From UBA668 sp963720695 (GTDB lineage: Bacteria > Actinomycetota > Acidimicrobiia > Acidimicrobiales > Ilumatobacteraceae), in the NCBI GenBank assembly GCA_963720695.1, contig CAVRGG010000004.1:1311695-1375694 (forward strand): a stretch of 64,000 nt of DNA, in the 5' to 3' direction. Position 1 is the first letter of the stretch. The number at the start of each line of letters is the position of its first letter. Below, piece after piece: positions 34,557-42,788 of this stretch. The notes under the pieces are model-generated. The model saw only the letters and a list, made by a program, of their open reading frames with translations, had not been told where the DNA came from and ran no database searches. The translations under genes were made by a program, and so were the position numbers.

Positions 34557-37457
34557 TCAGGGCGACTGGGCCGCGAGGGTGCGAGCGATCTCGGCCCGCG
34601 AGGTGACACCGAGCTTGTTGAAGATGTTGCGGATGTGCGTTTCCACGGTCTTCAGGCTGAGGAACAGCTGGTTCGCGATCTCGCGGTTCGTCGCATGTGA
34701 TTGGATCAGCTCGGCGACCTCCAGTTCACGGCCGGTGAGCGCCTCGACGCCGCCGGACCCACGTGCGCCTGGACGGGTGCGGCGGTGAATCGTGCGCCCA
34801 AGACGCCGGAGGTCGGCATCGATGCGGTCACGGTGGCGGACCGCACCGAACTCGTCGGACATCTCGGACGCGATCGCCAGCTCGTGGGCCGCCCCGGCAG
34901 CGTCTCCGGCTGCCTCGAGCGCGAGCCCGAGCAGCTCGCGACTCCACGCGACGTACACCGGCGAGCGGATCGACTCGGCGCGGGTCAGCGCGCTCCGGAG
35001 CAGCGTGACTGCCCGATCAGCATCGCCGGATGCCATCGCGGTCGCGGCCTCCGCTCGTTCGGCGGTCATCGCCGCGAGATCGACCGGCGCCGCGACCGCG
35101 AGGGCCCGTGCTCGCTCGACGGCGGCGAGCGCTCCCGCTGTGTCCCCGAGGTCGAGGTGGCACTGGACCGCGATCTCGAACCAGACGCCGCGCCATGCTC
35201 CGGGGATCAGCTCCAGCTCAGGGCCGCCCGAGTCGCGGTACAGGAGCTCGATCGCCTCGGCCGACCGCCCGGTTCCCTGCAGCGCGCTGGCTCGTGCCGC
35301 GGCCGACAAGCCCCGGATCATCCCGGGCGGAAGCGGTTCTGCGAGCGTCCAGCTCTCGTCGCTGAGACGAAGTGCATGGTCGAGGTCGCCGAGCACGAGC
35401 TCCGGCATGGATCGGTTGAACAGGTGCCAGGCGAGCACCGCGTCGTTGTCGAGCGACCGCGCTGCTTCGATGGTGTTGTCGAGGATCTCGATGGCGGCGT
35501 CGACCTCGCCGATCATCCACGCCGCGGTGCCGGCGATCGGCGTGAGCACCGGCACGAGATGGGCTTGGCCGGTCCGGCGCGCAATGGCGAGACCACGGGT
35601 CGCGTGGGCGTAGGCGTCGTGGTAGAGGTCGAGGTACAGCTCGCCACTCGCGACGGCGCAGAGCACGTCGAGTTGGTGACTCATCGTGTCGTCGTCGAGC
35701 GCGTCCAGCTGAGGTTTGAGTTCGGTCTGCAGCTCTCGAGCGCCGGCGAGTCGACCGGAGAAGGCCGCGCCGGCGAGTCGCGCGGCGCGGGCGGTCACGA
35801 GATGTCGGCCGTCGTCGAGCCGTTCGGCTGCCCGAGCCGCCTCGTCGGCCCACTTGAGGGTGTCGTCGTAGGCACCGAGGTAGAACGCGTTGGTGGACCG
35901 TGCGACCGCGAGCCGCACGGCTTCGGGCGAGTTCCGGTCGGGTATCCGCTCGTAGGCAGAGCGCAACGTGTCGGCTGCGACGGCGGGCTGGCCGATGAGC
36001 CGCTCACCTTCCGCGCAGGCGATGGCCACGTTGGCCAACGCACGATGATCGTCCACGGGCACGATCGAGAGACTGTGGTGCAGCGCGACCAGGCCGCTGT
36101 CGAGATCACCCATTGCGGCGTACGCGTTTGCCAGGTGTCCGAGGAGGCGGATCCGCCGTCGGGGTGGCTCCGCGGCCGGGAGCAGCGACAGGGCAGTCGT
36201 CAGCCATCTCGCCGCGCTCAGCGGGGCTTGAGCGATGACCGCTTCGGCGGCCCGTCCGAGCACGTCGATCGCATCGTCGTCGCCGTGGCGCGCCGAGTGC
36301 TCGACGTGGCGTGCCAGTTCGACCGGGCCGGCACCGCGCTCCCGGAGATGCGCGGCGATGAGGCGGTGGCGCGCGATGCGTGTTCCTGGAGGCGTCGCCT
36401 GGTAGATCGCCGAGCGCACGAGGGGATGCCGGAACTCGAAGATGCGCGGTGCGGCCGTAGGACGCACGATGCCCGCGAGGCAGAGGTGATCCAACGCGTC
36501 GAGCACGTCGTCCTGAGTCAGTTCGCTCGCGCTGAGGACCAGGTCGAGATCGAACGGGTCGCCGATGACGGCAGCTGACGCAGCGACCTCGTGTGCGTTG
36601 GGCGGCAGGGTGTCGAACTCGGCGCGGATCGCGGCCTGCACGGCGTTGGGGACGTCGGCGAGATCGACGCCGTTGCTCGGGTCGACTCTGGCACGCGCCA
36701 ACTGCAACGCGAAGAACGGGTTGCCCTTGGTGAGCTCGTACCACCGCCCAGCGACATCGGGGTCGTCGGCGCCGACGAGTTCGGCGAGCGCCGCTCGGTC
36801 CAGTGGTGGCACCGGCAGCGACAACACGTGGTCTGCGGCCACGATGCTGCCCAACGCTCGCCGCGCCTGATCGGCCGTCACCCCGCTCCGGACACCGAAC
36901 GCGATCAACACGGCGCCCTCGGGCGGTCGCCGCGCCAGGTACCCAGCCAGCTCCAGCGACGCCGCATCGGCCCACTGCAGGTCGTCGAGCACGAGCACCA
37001 CCGGTTCGCGGGCGGCGAGGCGCTCGATGAGGTCGCTCACGGCACGGTGTACCCGAAACCGCTCGCCAGAGTTGACAGGGATGTCGACGGCAGGCCCGAG
37101 ATGTTCCAGGGCCGGGAACACGGCCGCCAACGCGCCCAGTCGATCGGCCCACAGCCGGCCGACGTCCTGAGTGTCCAGCGTGCGGAGATAGCTGTCGAAC
37201 GCGTCGACCACGACTGCGAAAGGGACGTCGGCCTCGAACTCCGCTGCCCGCCCGGTCAGGGTCAGACAGTTCGCGGCTCGGGCCGTGTCGGCGAGTTCTC
37301 GGAGCAACCACGACTTTCCGATGCCCGCTTCGCCCGACACCACGACGAATCGAGGATGGCCACGAACTGCGTCGTCGAGCGCCGTGCGGAGCGCGCTCAG
37401 TTCAGCCTCTCGACCCACGACTCGGGTCGCCGGCTCGGCGCGTTCTCTGACCACCAC
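34557..37457 (-). CDS. LuxR-family transcriptional regulator with AAA/STAND ATPase domain (LAL type)
   Basis: The product has about 966 residues: Walker A GEAGIGKS (42-49), a Walker B-like VVLVLDDLQWAD, a long TPR-like middle (about 380-850), and a C-terminal LuxR helix-turn-helix (LTGRELEVAELIQSHATNREIANQLFLSLKTVETHIRNIF, about 900-950). GTG codons at 37457 and 37454 lie just after AGGAGG; a longer frame reaches 37520. It is the second LAL regulator in the window. Target is unknown, but it neighbours two micro-genes with a shared palindrome. Confidence 0.88.
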   Translation of the reverse strand: MVVRERAEPATRVVGREAELSALRTALDDAVRGHPRFVVVSGEAGIGKSWLLRELADTARAANCLTLTGRAAEFEADVPFAVVVDAFDSYLRTLDTQDVGRLWADRLGALAAVFPALEHLGPAVDIPVNSGERFRVHRAVSDLIERLAAREPVVLVLDDLQWADAASLELAGYLARRPPEGAVLIAFGVRSGVTADQARRALGSIVAADHVLSLPVPPLDRAALAELVGADDPDVAGRWYELTKGNPFFALQLARARVDPSNGVDLADVPNAVQAAIRAEFDTLPPNAHEVAASAAVIGDPFDLDLVLSASELTQDDVLDALDHLCLAGIVRPTAAPRIFEFRHPLVRSAIYQATPPGTRIARHRLIAAHLRERGAGPVELARHVEHSARHGDDDAIDVLGRAAEAVIAQAPLSAARWLTTALSLLPAAEPPRRRIRLLGHLANAYAAMGDLDSGLVALHHSLSIVPVDDHRALANVAIACAEGERLIGQPAVAADTLRSAYERIPDRNSPEAVRLAVARSTNAFYLGAYDDTLKWADEAARAAERLDDGRHLVTARAARLAGAAFSGRLAGARELQTELKPQLDALDDDTMSHQLDVLCAVASGELYLDLYHDAYAHATRGLAIARRTGQAHLVPVLTPIAGTAAWMIGEVDAAIEILDNTIEAARSLDNDAVLAWHLFNRSMPELVLGDLDHALRLSDESWTLAEPLPPGMIRGLSAAARASALQGTGRSAEAIELLYRDSGGPELELIPGAWRGVWFEIAVQCHLDLGDTAGALAAVERARALAVAAPVDLAAMTAERAEAATAMASGDADRAVTLLRSALTRAESIRSPVYVAWSRELLGLALEAAGDAAGAAHELAIASEMSDEFGAVRHRDRIDADLRRLGRTIHRRTRPGARGSGGVEALTGRELEVAELIQSHATNREIANQLFLSLKTVETHIRNIFNKLGVTSRAEIARTLAAQSP

Positions 37458-37530
37458 CCCTCCTGGCCCATCTCGGTCGCAAAGGCGCGCCCGACAATAT
37501 CGGTGCAGGTGCATTCGCACCAGTGGTCAT

Positions 37531-37773
37531 TCAGGGGATGGTGACCGGTTCGACACGGATCGCGAGCGTCCGTTCGGCGACGTAGTTCGGCAGGAGCGCC
37601 AACGCCGTGCGCACATCGGTCGCTTCGGTCCACCACCAGATCTCGTGTGCACCGTGGGCGCACGTCGCCATCACCTCGGCGCCGCGCAGTTCACTGGCGA
37701 AGGCGTTCCACGCCGCGAACGAGGCCGCGCAGTCGCTCGGCGGGTGGCGGTGGTACAGGAGGAAGTGGCTCAT
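37531..37773 (-). CDS. small conserved-looking protein of unknown function
   Basis: The 80-residue product begins MSHFLLYHRHPPSDC. It is rich in aromatic residues and His (HRH, HEIWWWTEA), with a ferredoxin-like alternation of strands and helices and an ending VEPVTIP. ATG 37773 is preceded by AGGATG-type sequence. I cannot name a family. A 19-bp near-palindrome lies 34 bp upstream of the start and recurs upstream of the next small gene. Confidence 0.6.
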   Translation of the reverse strand: MSHFLLYHRHPPSDCAASFAAWNAFASELRGAEVMATCAHGAHEIWWWTEATDVRTALALLPNYVAERTLAIRVEPVTIP

Positions 37774-37806
37774 GTCGGCATCCTGTCGAGCGCGCCGAAG
37801 GCCGAC

Positions 37807-37825
37807 ATCGGGGTACCACCCTGAT
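37807..37825. promoter_or_regulatory. operator-like near-palindrome ATCGGGGT-ACC-ACCCTGAT (site 1)
   Basis: The 8-3-8 inverted repeat has one mismatch between arms. It is almost identical to site 2 at 38124-38142. It lies 34 bp upstream of the 80-residue gene start, in a promoter position for the minus strand. Confidence 0.5.
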
Positions 37826-37867
37826 TTCCGGGGTCCCTGATGTCGACCTGTCACGGTGCTCGCCGCA

Positions 37868-38050
37868 TCAGCACGACCGCTCGAGCTGACCCGACCAGGC
37901 GTCGATTCCTGGCTGGCACGTCGCCCGGGAGCGCCGTGGGGGTCGCAGTGCCCGGGCGGTGCGCGCCAGGCGGTACGGCTCGGCCCGCTGCCGCCGCTCG
38001 CGCTGGATGTCGCGAGCGACCATCAGTTGGAGTTCGAAGTTGACCATCAT
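37868..38050 (-). CDS. 60-residue basic microprotein
   Basis: ATG 38050 (a second Met follows) is preceded by GGAGG at the ideal distance. The peptide starts MMVNFELQLMVARDIQRERRQ, an amphipathic helix rich in Arg and Glu, followed by a basic, proline-containing tail. The strong ribosome binding site and an upstream palindrome make it more than a chance frame. Function is unknown. Confidence 0.5.
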   Translation of the reverse strand: MMVNFELQLMVARDIQRERRQRAEPYRLARTARALRPPRRSRATCQPGIDAWSGQLERSC

Positions 38051-38123
38051 GGTTCCTCCTTGGTGGTGGGACCGACCACTCGGTCGGAATGTGTGCATCG
38101 TGCGCCGAACACGCACGGACATC

Positions 38124-38142
38124 ATCGGGGTACGACCCCGAT
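38124..38142. promoter_or_regulatory. operator-like perfect palindrome ATCGGGGT-ACG-ACCCCGAT (site 2)
   Basis: A perfect 8-3-8 inverted repeat sits 74 bp upstream of the 60-residue gene on the minus strand and 206 bp upstream of the ABC ATPase gene on the plus strand. Further half-sites, ATCAGGGT (38216-38223) and ACCCCCGAT (38238-38246), follow towards the ABC operon. Confidence 0.55.
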
Positions 38143-38347
38143 TCCGATGCTGAGCCGCGTCGCCGGGGAACGTCTCGGGGTCGCGTCGTGTGGTCATCCC
38201 GATCCCCGATCACAGATCAGGGTGCGGGTCAGGGCGGACCCCCGATGTCGAGCGCCCGCGGTCGGCGCATCGTTCGAGTCATCCGTTGCCGGCCGTGCAG
38301 AGCCGGGATCGGCCATCCCCACCACTTCAGATCAGGAGACGATCCAC

Positions 38348-39130
38348 ATGACCTCACTCACCGTCCCGTCCTCGCCCGCCACCGGCTGGGGCAGTCCGAC
38401 ACCTCACCCGACCGCAGCACAGGTCACCGATGCCGTGAAGACGTACGGCCACGGCGACCAGGCGGTGCACGCCCTCGCCGGCGTGTCGGTCCGGTTCGCG
38501 TCCGGACGCTTCACCGCGATCATGGGCCCGTCCGGTTCCGGCAAGTCGACCCTGATGCACTGCATCGCCGGGCTCGACACCCTGACCGCGGGTTCCGCAT
38601 TCGTCGGCGACACCGACATCTCACGGCTCGACGACCGCAAGCTCACCGAGCTCCGACGCGATCGGATCGGGTTCATCTTCCAGGCGTTCAACCTGGTGCC
38701 CACGCTGACCGCCGAGGAGAACATCCTGCTGCCCGCCAAGCTCGCCGGCCGCACGGTCGACCGTGCCTGGTTCGATCACGTCGTCGACACCGTCGGCCTC
38801 GGCCCCCGCCTGCGCCATCGACCGTCAGAGCTCTCGGGCGGCCAGCAGCAACGCGTCGCCGTCGCCAGGGCGCTCACCGCCCGACCGCAGATCATCTTCG
38901 CCGACGAGCCCACGGGCAACCTCGACTCTCACAGCGGCAGCGAAGTGCTGGCGTTCATGGGCGTGGCGGTCCGCGAGTTCGGCCAGACGATCGTGATGGT
39001 CACCCACGACCCGGTGGCCGCGTCCTACGCGGATCGGGCCGTCTTCCTCGCCGACGGGCGGATCGTCGCCGACATCGACGAGCCGACGCCGGACTCGGTC
39101 CTGAACCAGATGCGCACCATCGGAGGCTAA
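38348..39130 (+). CDS. ABC transporter ATP-binding protein (LolD/MacB type)
   Basis: The 260-residue ATPase has Walker A GPSGSGKST (about 59-67), Q-loop FIFQAFNLVP, signature LSGGQQQRVAVARAL, Walker B IIFADEPTGNLD and H-loop VTHD. It has a 25-residue non-conserved N-terminal extension. ATG 38348 follows AGGAGA. The permease gene starts 2 bp after its stop. Confidence 0.93.
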   Translation: MTSLTVPSSPATGWGSPTPHPTAAQVTDAVKTYGHGDQAVHALAGVSVRFASGRFTAIMGPSGSGKSTLMHCIAGLDTLTAGSAFVGDTDISRLDDRKLTELRRDRIGFIFQAFNLVPTLTAEENILLPAKLAGRTVDRAWFDHVVDTVGLGPRLRHRPSELSGGQQQRVAVARALTARPQIIFADEPTGNLDSHSGSEVLAFMGVAVREFGQTIVMVTHDPVAASYADRAVFLADGRIVADIDEPTPDSVLNQMRTIGG

Positions 39131-39132
39131 CG

Positions 39133-41636
39133 ATGTTCGAATTCACACTCAAGGAGCTCGTCGCCCGGAGGCGACGACTGTTCAGCACCGTGTTCGCGGT
39201 GCTCCTCGGTGTCAGCCTGATGGCAGGCACCCTCGTGCTGACCGACACCCTCATCGCCGCCGGCGACACCGTGATGGAGGAGGGCCGGGCAGGCATCGAC
39301 GCCATGGCCCGTGCCCGCTCCGACGTCGACGTGTCCTTCGGCCAGGTCGGCGAGAAGATCGACGCGTCCACCGTCGACGTCATCCGCTCGGTTCCGGGCG
39401 TCGCCCGGGCCGAGGTCCTCATCACCGGGTATGCCCAGATCGTCGATGACGACGGCAAGGTCATCGGTGACCAGGGCCAGGCACCCGCCTTCGGGTTCAA
39501 CTGGGTGGGCGATTCGTCGATCGACCCGTTCCGCATCGTCGATGGTCACCCGCCCGAAGCCGACGACGAGGTCGTGATCGACCGCGGATCGGCCGAGAAG
39601 GGTCACTTCCACGTCGGCGACCGCGCCACCGTGCTGACCAAGCAGGAACCGACGACGTTCACCGTCGCCGGCATCGCCACGTTCGGCCGGCACGACTCCC
39701 CCGCCGGGGCCACGGTGGTCCTGTTCACCAGCAGCGCCGCGCAGCACTACCTCTCTGCGCCCGGGCAGGTCGACAGCGTCGCCATCAGGGCCGAGGACGG
39801 GCTGAGCCAGACCGAGATCGCGGAGCGGGTGTCGGCTGTCGTCCCTGACCTCGAGGTCGTCACCGGCGACACGCTGGTGCAGGAGGACAAGGCGGCGTTC
39901 GAGGAGAACTTGGGCCCGTTCCGGATCTTCATGCTCGTGTTCGCGTTCGTCGCAGTCTTCGTCGGTGCGTTCATGATCAACAACACCTTCTCGATCACCG
40001 TCGCGCAGCGAACCCAGCAGCTGGCCATGGTCCGCGCACTCGGCGCGAGCCGACGTCAGGTGCTTCGGTCGGTGATGACCGAGGCCGCGGCGATCGGTGT
40101 CCTCGGCGCCGGCGCGGGTCTGGCGGCAGGTGTCGGCCTCGCAGCCGGCCTCCGGGCAGCCTTCGAGGCGCTCGGCATCGACCTGCCCGATGGTCAGATG
40201 GTGGTCCACCCGTCGTCCCTGGCCATCTCCGCGGGCGTGGGCATTGCGATCACCCTGCTGTCCGCCTGGGCGCCGGCTCGTCGAGCCGGTCGAGTCCCCC
40301 GATCGCCGCGATCCGCGAGCTGGCAGTCGATCGGTCTGCCACCTCGAAGCGTCGGACGGCGATCGGCAGCGGTCTCACCATTGCCGGCTGCGCCGCCTTG
40401 CTCGCCGGCCTCGGTGGGGGCGGCATCGAGCTCGTCGGGCTCGGCGCATTCGTGGCCCTCTGCGGCGTCGCCGTGCTCGGGCCCGTGCTGGCACGACCGG
40501 TGATCGGTGCGTTCGGGGTGGTCGTCGGCCGCCTCGGTGTCACCGGTGACATGGCGGTCCGCAACGCCCGCCGCAACTCGAAGCGGACCGCGAGGACCGC
40601 GTCCTCGCTGATGATCGGCGTCGCCCTCGTGGCAGCCATCGCGGTGTTCGCGTCATCGGTGAAGTCGTCGTTCGCGGGATCGTTGGAGGAGAACTTCACC
40701 GGCACGCACATCGTCGACTCGGGCGGCTACGACGGCCGCGGCGGGTTCAGTCCCGCACTCGCCGACGAGATGACCGCTGATCCGGGCATTGCGACGGTCA
40801 CGGAGAGCCGCATGGCCCCCGCGATCGTCAACGGATCGGAGACGTTCCTGAACGGCTTCACCGGCTCGACCCTCCCGGACGTGTTCGACCTCGGCACCGT
40901 CGAGGGCGATCTCACCGACCTCGGCGACAACGGCGTCGCAGTCGACGCCGACTACGCCGCCGACCACGGATGGGCGCTCGGCTCTGCCGTCCAGGTGTCG
41001 CTCGCCACGGGCACCCAGTCGTTCGTCGTGAAGGCCGTGTTCGACCAGTCGGCCGAATGGGTCGGCTCCTACTTCGTCGACGTCGCCGCCTTCGATCGGT
41101 ACCTGCCGGGTCAGATGGACTTCCGGATCTACACCTCCGGCGACGATGCCGAGATCCGGGCGCTGGCCGACGCCTACCCCAGCACGACCACGCTGGACAA
41201 GGCGGGCTTCCTGGACATGGTGAACAGCGACGTCAACCTCGTGCTCGGTGTGGTCTACGCCCTGCTCGCCTTGGCGGTGCTCATCGCCCTGCTCGGCATC
41301 GCCAACACGTTGTCGCTGTCGATCCACGAACGGACGCGAGAGCTCGGTCTGCTGCGAGCGGTGGGCATGACCCGCCGGCAGCTGCGGGCAGTCGTCCGCG
41401 GCGAGTCGGTGATGATCGCCCTGTTCGGCACGACGCTCGGACTCGGCATCGGCTCGTTCTTCGGCTGGGCGACGATCCGAGCGCTCGCAGACCAGGGCTT
41501 CGACCAGTTCACCTATCCCGCCGGAACCCTGCTCGTGGTCACCGCGGTCGCGGGCCTCGCAGGCGCCGCGGCAGCGATCGGCCCCGCCCGCCGCGCCGCT
41601 CGGCTCGACGTCCTCGACGCGCTGGTCACGACCTAG
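39133..41636 (+). CDS. ABC transporter permease (FtsX family, two-module), frameshifted in a C5 run at 40296-40300
   Basis: This is a full-length 'double' FtsX permease: an N-terminal module (MFEFTLKELVARRRRLF, MacB-PCD domain, FtsX helices with AMVRALGASRRQVLRSV) and a second module (MAVRNARRNSKRTARTASS, periplasmic domain, GLLRAVGMTRRQLR, final LDVLDALVTT). The frame breaks at CGAGTCCCCCGATC. One more C would restore VPPIAAIRELAVD and join the halves. 2,504 nt is one base short of 835 codons, consistent with a single deletion. It could be a sequencing error, a slippage allele or a pseudogene. The ATPase is directly upstream, and a strong terminator follows. Confidence 0.85.
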
Positions 41637-41647
41637 TCCCCCCACAC

Positions 41648-41681
41648 CGTCGTGGGGTCCGCCCGTGCGGACCCCACGACG
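41648..41681 (+). terminator. perfect 15-bp stem terminator after the ABC permease gene
   Basis: CGTCGTGGGGTCCGC at 41648-41662 pairs perfectly with GCGGACCCCACGACG at 41667-41681 across the 4-nt loop CCGT. It begins 11 bp after the permease stop, and the DUF4097-type gene lies 75 bp beyond. Confidence 0.8.
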
Positions 41682-41701
41682 GAACCATCCACCACTTCCC
41701 A

Positions 41702-41740
41702 CCACCAGAACCATCCACCAGAACCATCCACCAGAACCAT
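41702..41740 (+). repeat. three exact tandem copies of CCACCAGAACCAT
   Basis: A 13-bp unit is repeated three times without mismatch (41702-41714, 41715-41727, 41728-41740), with degenerate half-copies on both sides. It lies between the terminator and the AAGGAG ribosome binding site of the DUF4097-like gene, so it would be in the leader of that mRNA. Confidence 0.85.
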
Positions 41741-41756
41741 CCACAAGGAGTCCACC

Positions 41757-42527
41757 ATGTTCCCCACCACCGTCGACAACGCCAGCGCCCCGGTCTCCGA
41801 CCGCGACTCGTCAGCGCACACCCCTCACCCTGGTCCCGACACCACCGGGTCGGCCCCGCCACCGCGATCGCGCCCACGCTGGCTCCGCACCGCGGCGATC
41901 GCTGCCGGTGCCGCCGCGCTGATCGCCGGCGGTGTCCTGGTCGTCGATCTCGTCACCAACGACAGCGCATCCTCGAGCGTCCGGTTCGATCAGCCGATCG
42001 ACCGACTCGTCCTCGATGTCGCGAACGGCGACGTCGAGATCGTCGGTTCCGACGACACGGTCGTCACCGTCGAGATCACCACCCACGGCGGGATCCAGAC
42101 ACCCAGTCATCACGAGTTCGTGCACGACGGCGTGCTCACCGTCGATGCCGACTGCGGATCCACCTCGATCTCGCCGACCTGTTCGATCGAGTACGTGGTC
42201 CGAACCCCGCGTGGCGTCGACATCGTCGCCCGTGGCTCGGGGACCGACTACGACCTGCGCGACCTCACCGGCGACGTCGACATGGCACTCGACGGGGGTG
42301 ACGTCGACATGCAGTTCGCCGGGCCCCCGACACGAGTTCGCGCCCGCACCGACGGCGGTGACATCGACATCAGCGTCCCGGCGGCGACCGCGCACCGCGT
42401 CGTCGCCAGCTCCGACGGCGGATCCACCCGCGTCGACATCGCCACCGACCCTGACAGCCCGTACGTCATCGACGCCCACGCCAACGGAGGCGACGTCACC
42501 ATCGTCCGCTCTCCGGCCTCGGACTGA
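41757..42527 (+). CDS. DUF4097-like membrane-anchored beta-helix protein
   Basis: The 256-residue protein has a proline-rich cytoplasmic N-terminus, one transmembrane helix (about 44-66, AAIAAGAAALIAGGVLVVDLV) and a C-terminal domain of repeating short strands with the GDVDMALDGGDVDMQF, DGGDIDISV and NGGDVTIV rhythm of DUF4097 (putative adhesin) domains. ATG 41757 follows AAGGAG. These proteins often accompany regulators of envelope stress. Here it is downstream of an ABC exporter. Confidence 0.75.
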   Translation: MFPTTVDNASAPVSDRDSSAHTPHPGPDTTGSAPPPRSRPRWLRTAAIAAGAAALIAGGVLVVDLVTNDSASSSVRFDQPIDRLVLDVANGDVEIVGSDDTVVTVEITTHGGIQTPSHHEFVHDGVLTVDADCGSTSISPTCSIEYVVRTPRGVDIVARGSGTDYDLRDLTGDVDMALDGGDVDMQFAGPPTRVRARTDGGDIDISVPAATAHRVVASSDGGSTRVDIATDPDSPYVIDAHANGGDVTIVRSPASD

Positions 42528-42647
42528 GGCATCTTCCAACCCCCCAGCGCGATGCAGTCGATCCACAGCGAGACGACAGCGACATCACGCACCATGTCTG
42601 CAACCCACCGTGGCTGTGCGCAGCCCTCGAGCCGAAAGGCGTGAATC

Positions 42648-42788
42648 ATGGAACCCCTGACCGTGTTGTACCTGGATCGCTACAACCGAGAGCGCGAGCG
42701 GCGTCTGTACGGCCGCTCGATGGACGGAGCACCCGACCGGCCGTCCAGCGAGATCCGAGAACGAGCTGAGCGGCGGTGGCGGCGATGA
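42648..42788 (+). CDS. 46-residue basic microprotein coupled to the MFS gene
   Basis: ATG 42648 opens a 46-codon frame (MEPLTVLYLDRYNRERERR) ending in a highly charged Arg/Glu helix; its TGA overlaps the ATG of the MFS gene. A GAAAGGCG sequence lies upstream. The ATGA junction and charge pattern support translation, perhaps as a coupling leader for the transporter. No homologue recognised. Confidence 0.45.
   Translation: MEPLTVLYLDRYNRERERRLYGRSMDGAPDRPSSEIRERAERRWRR

Noticed and set aside
34701..36578. 625-codon plus-strand frame inside the LuxR regulator
   Set aside because: Shadow of the minus-strand gene, whose P-loop and HTH are unambiguous.
39127..40209. 360-codon minus-strand frame opposite the ABC permease
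   Set aside because: His/Asp/Glu-rich shadow; the plus strand encodes a recognisable FtsX permease.
41702..41740. tandem repeats as a CRISPR array
   Set aside because: Units are only 13 bp and directly abutting with no spacers; no cas genes.
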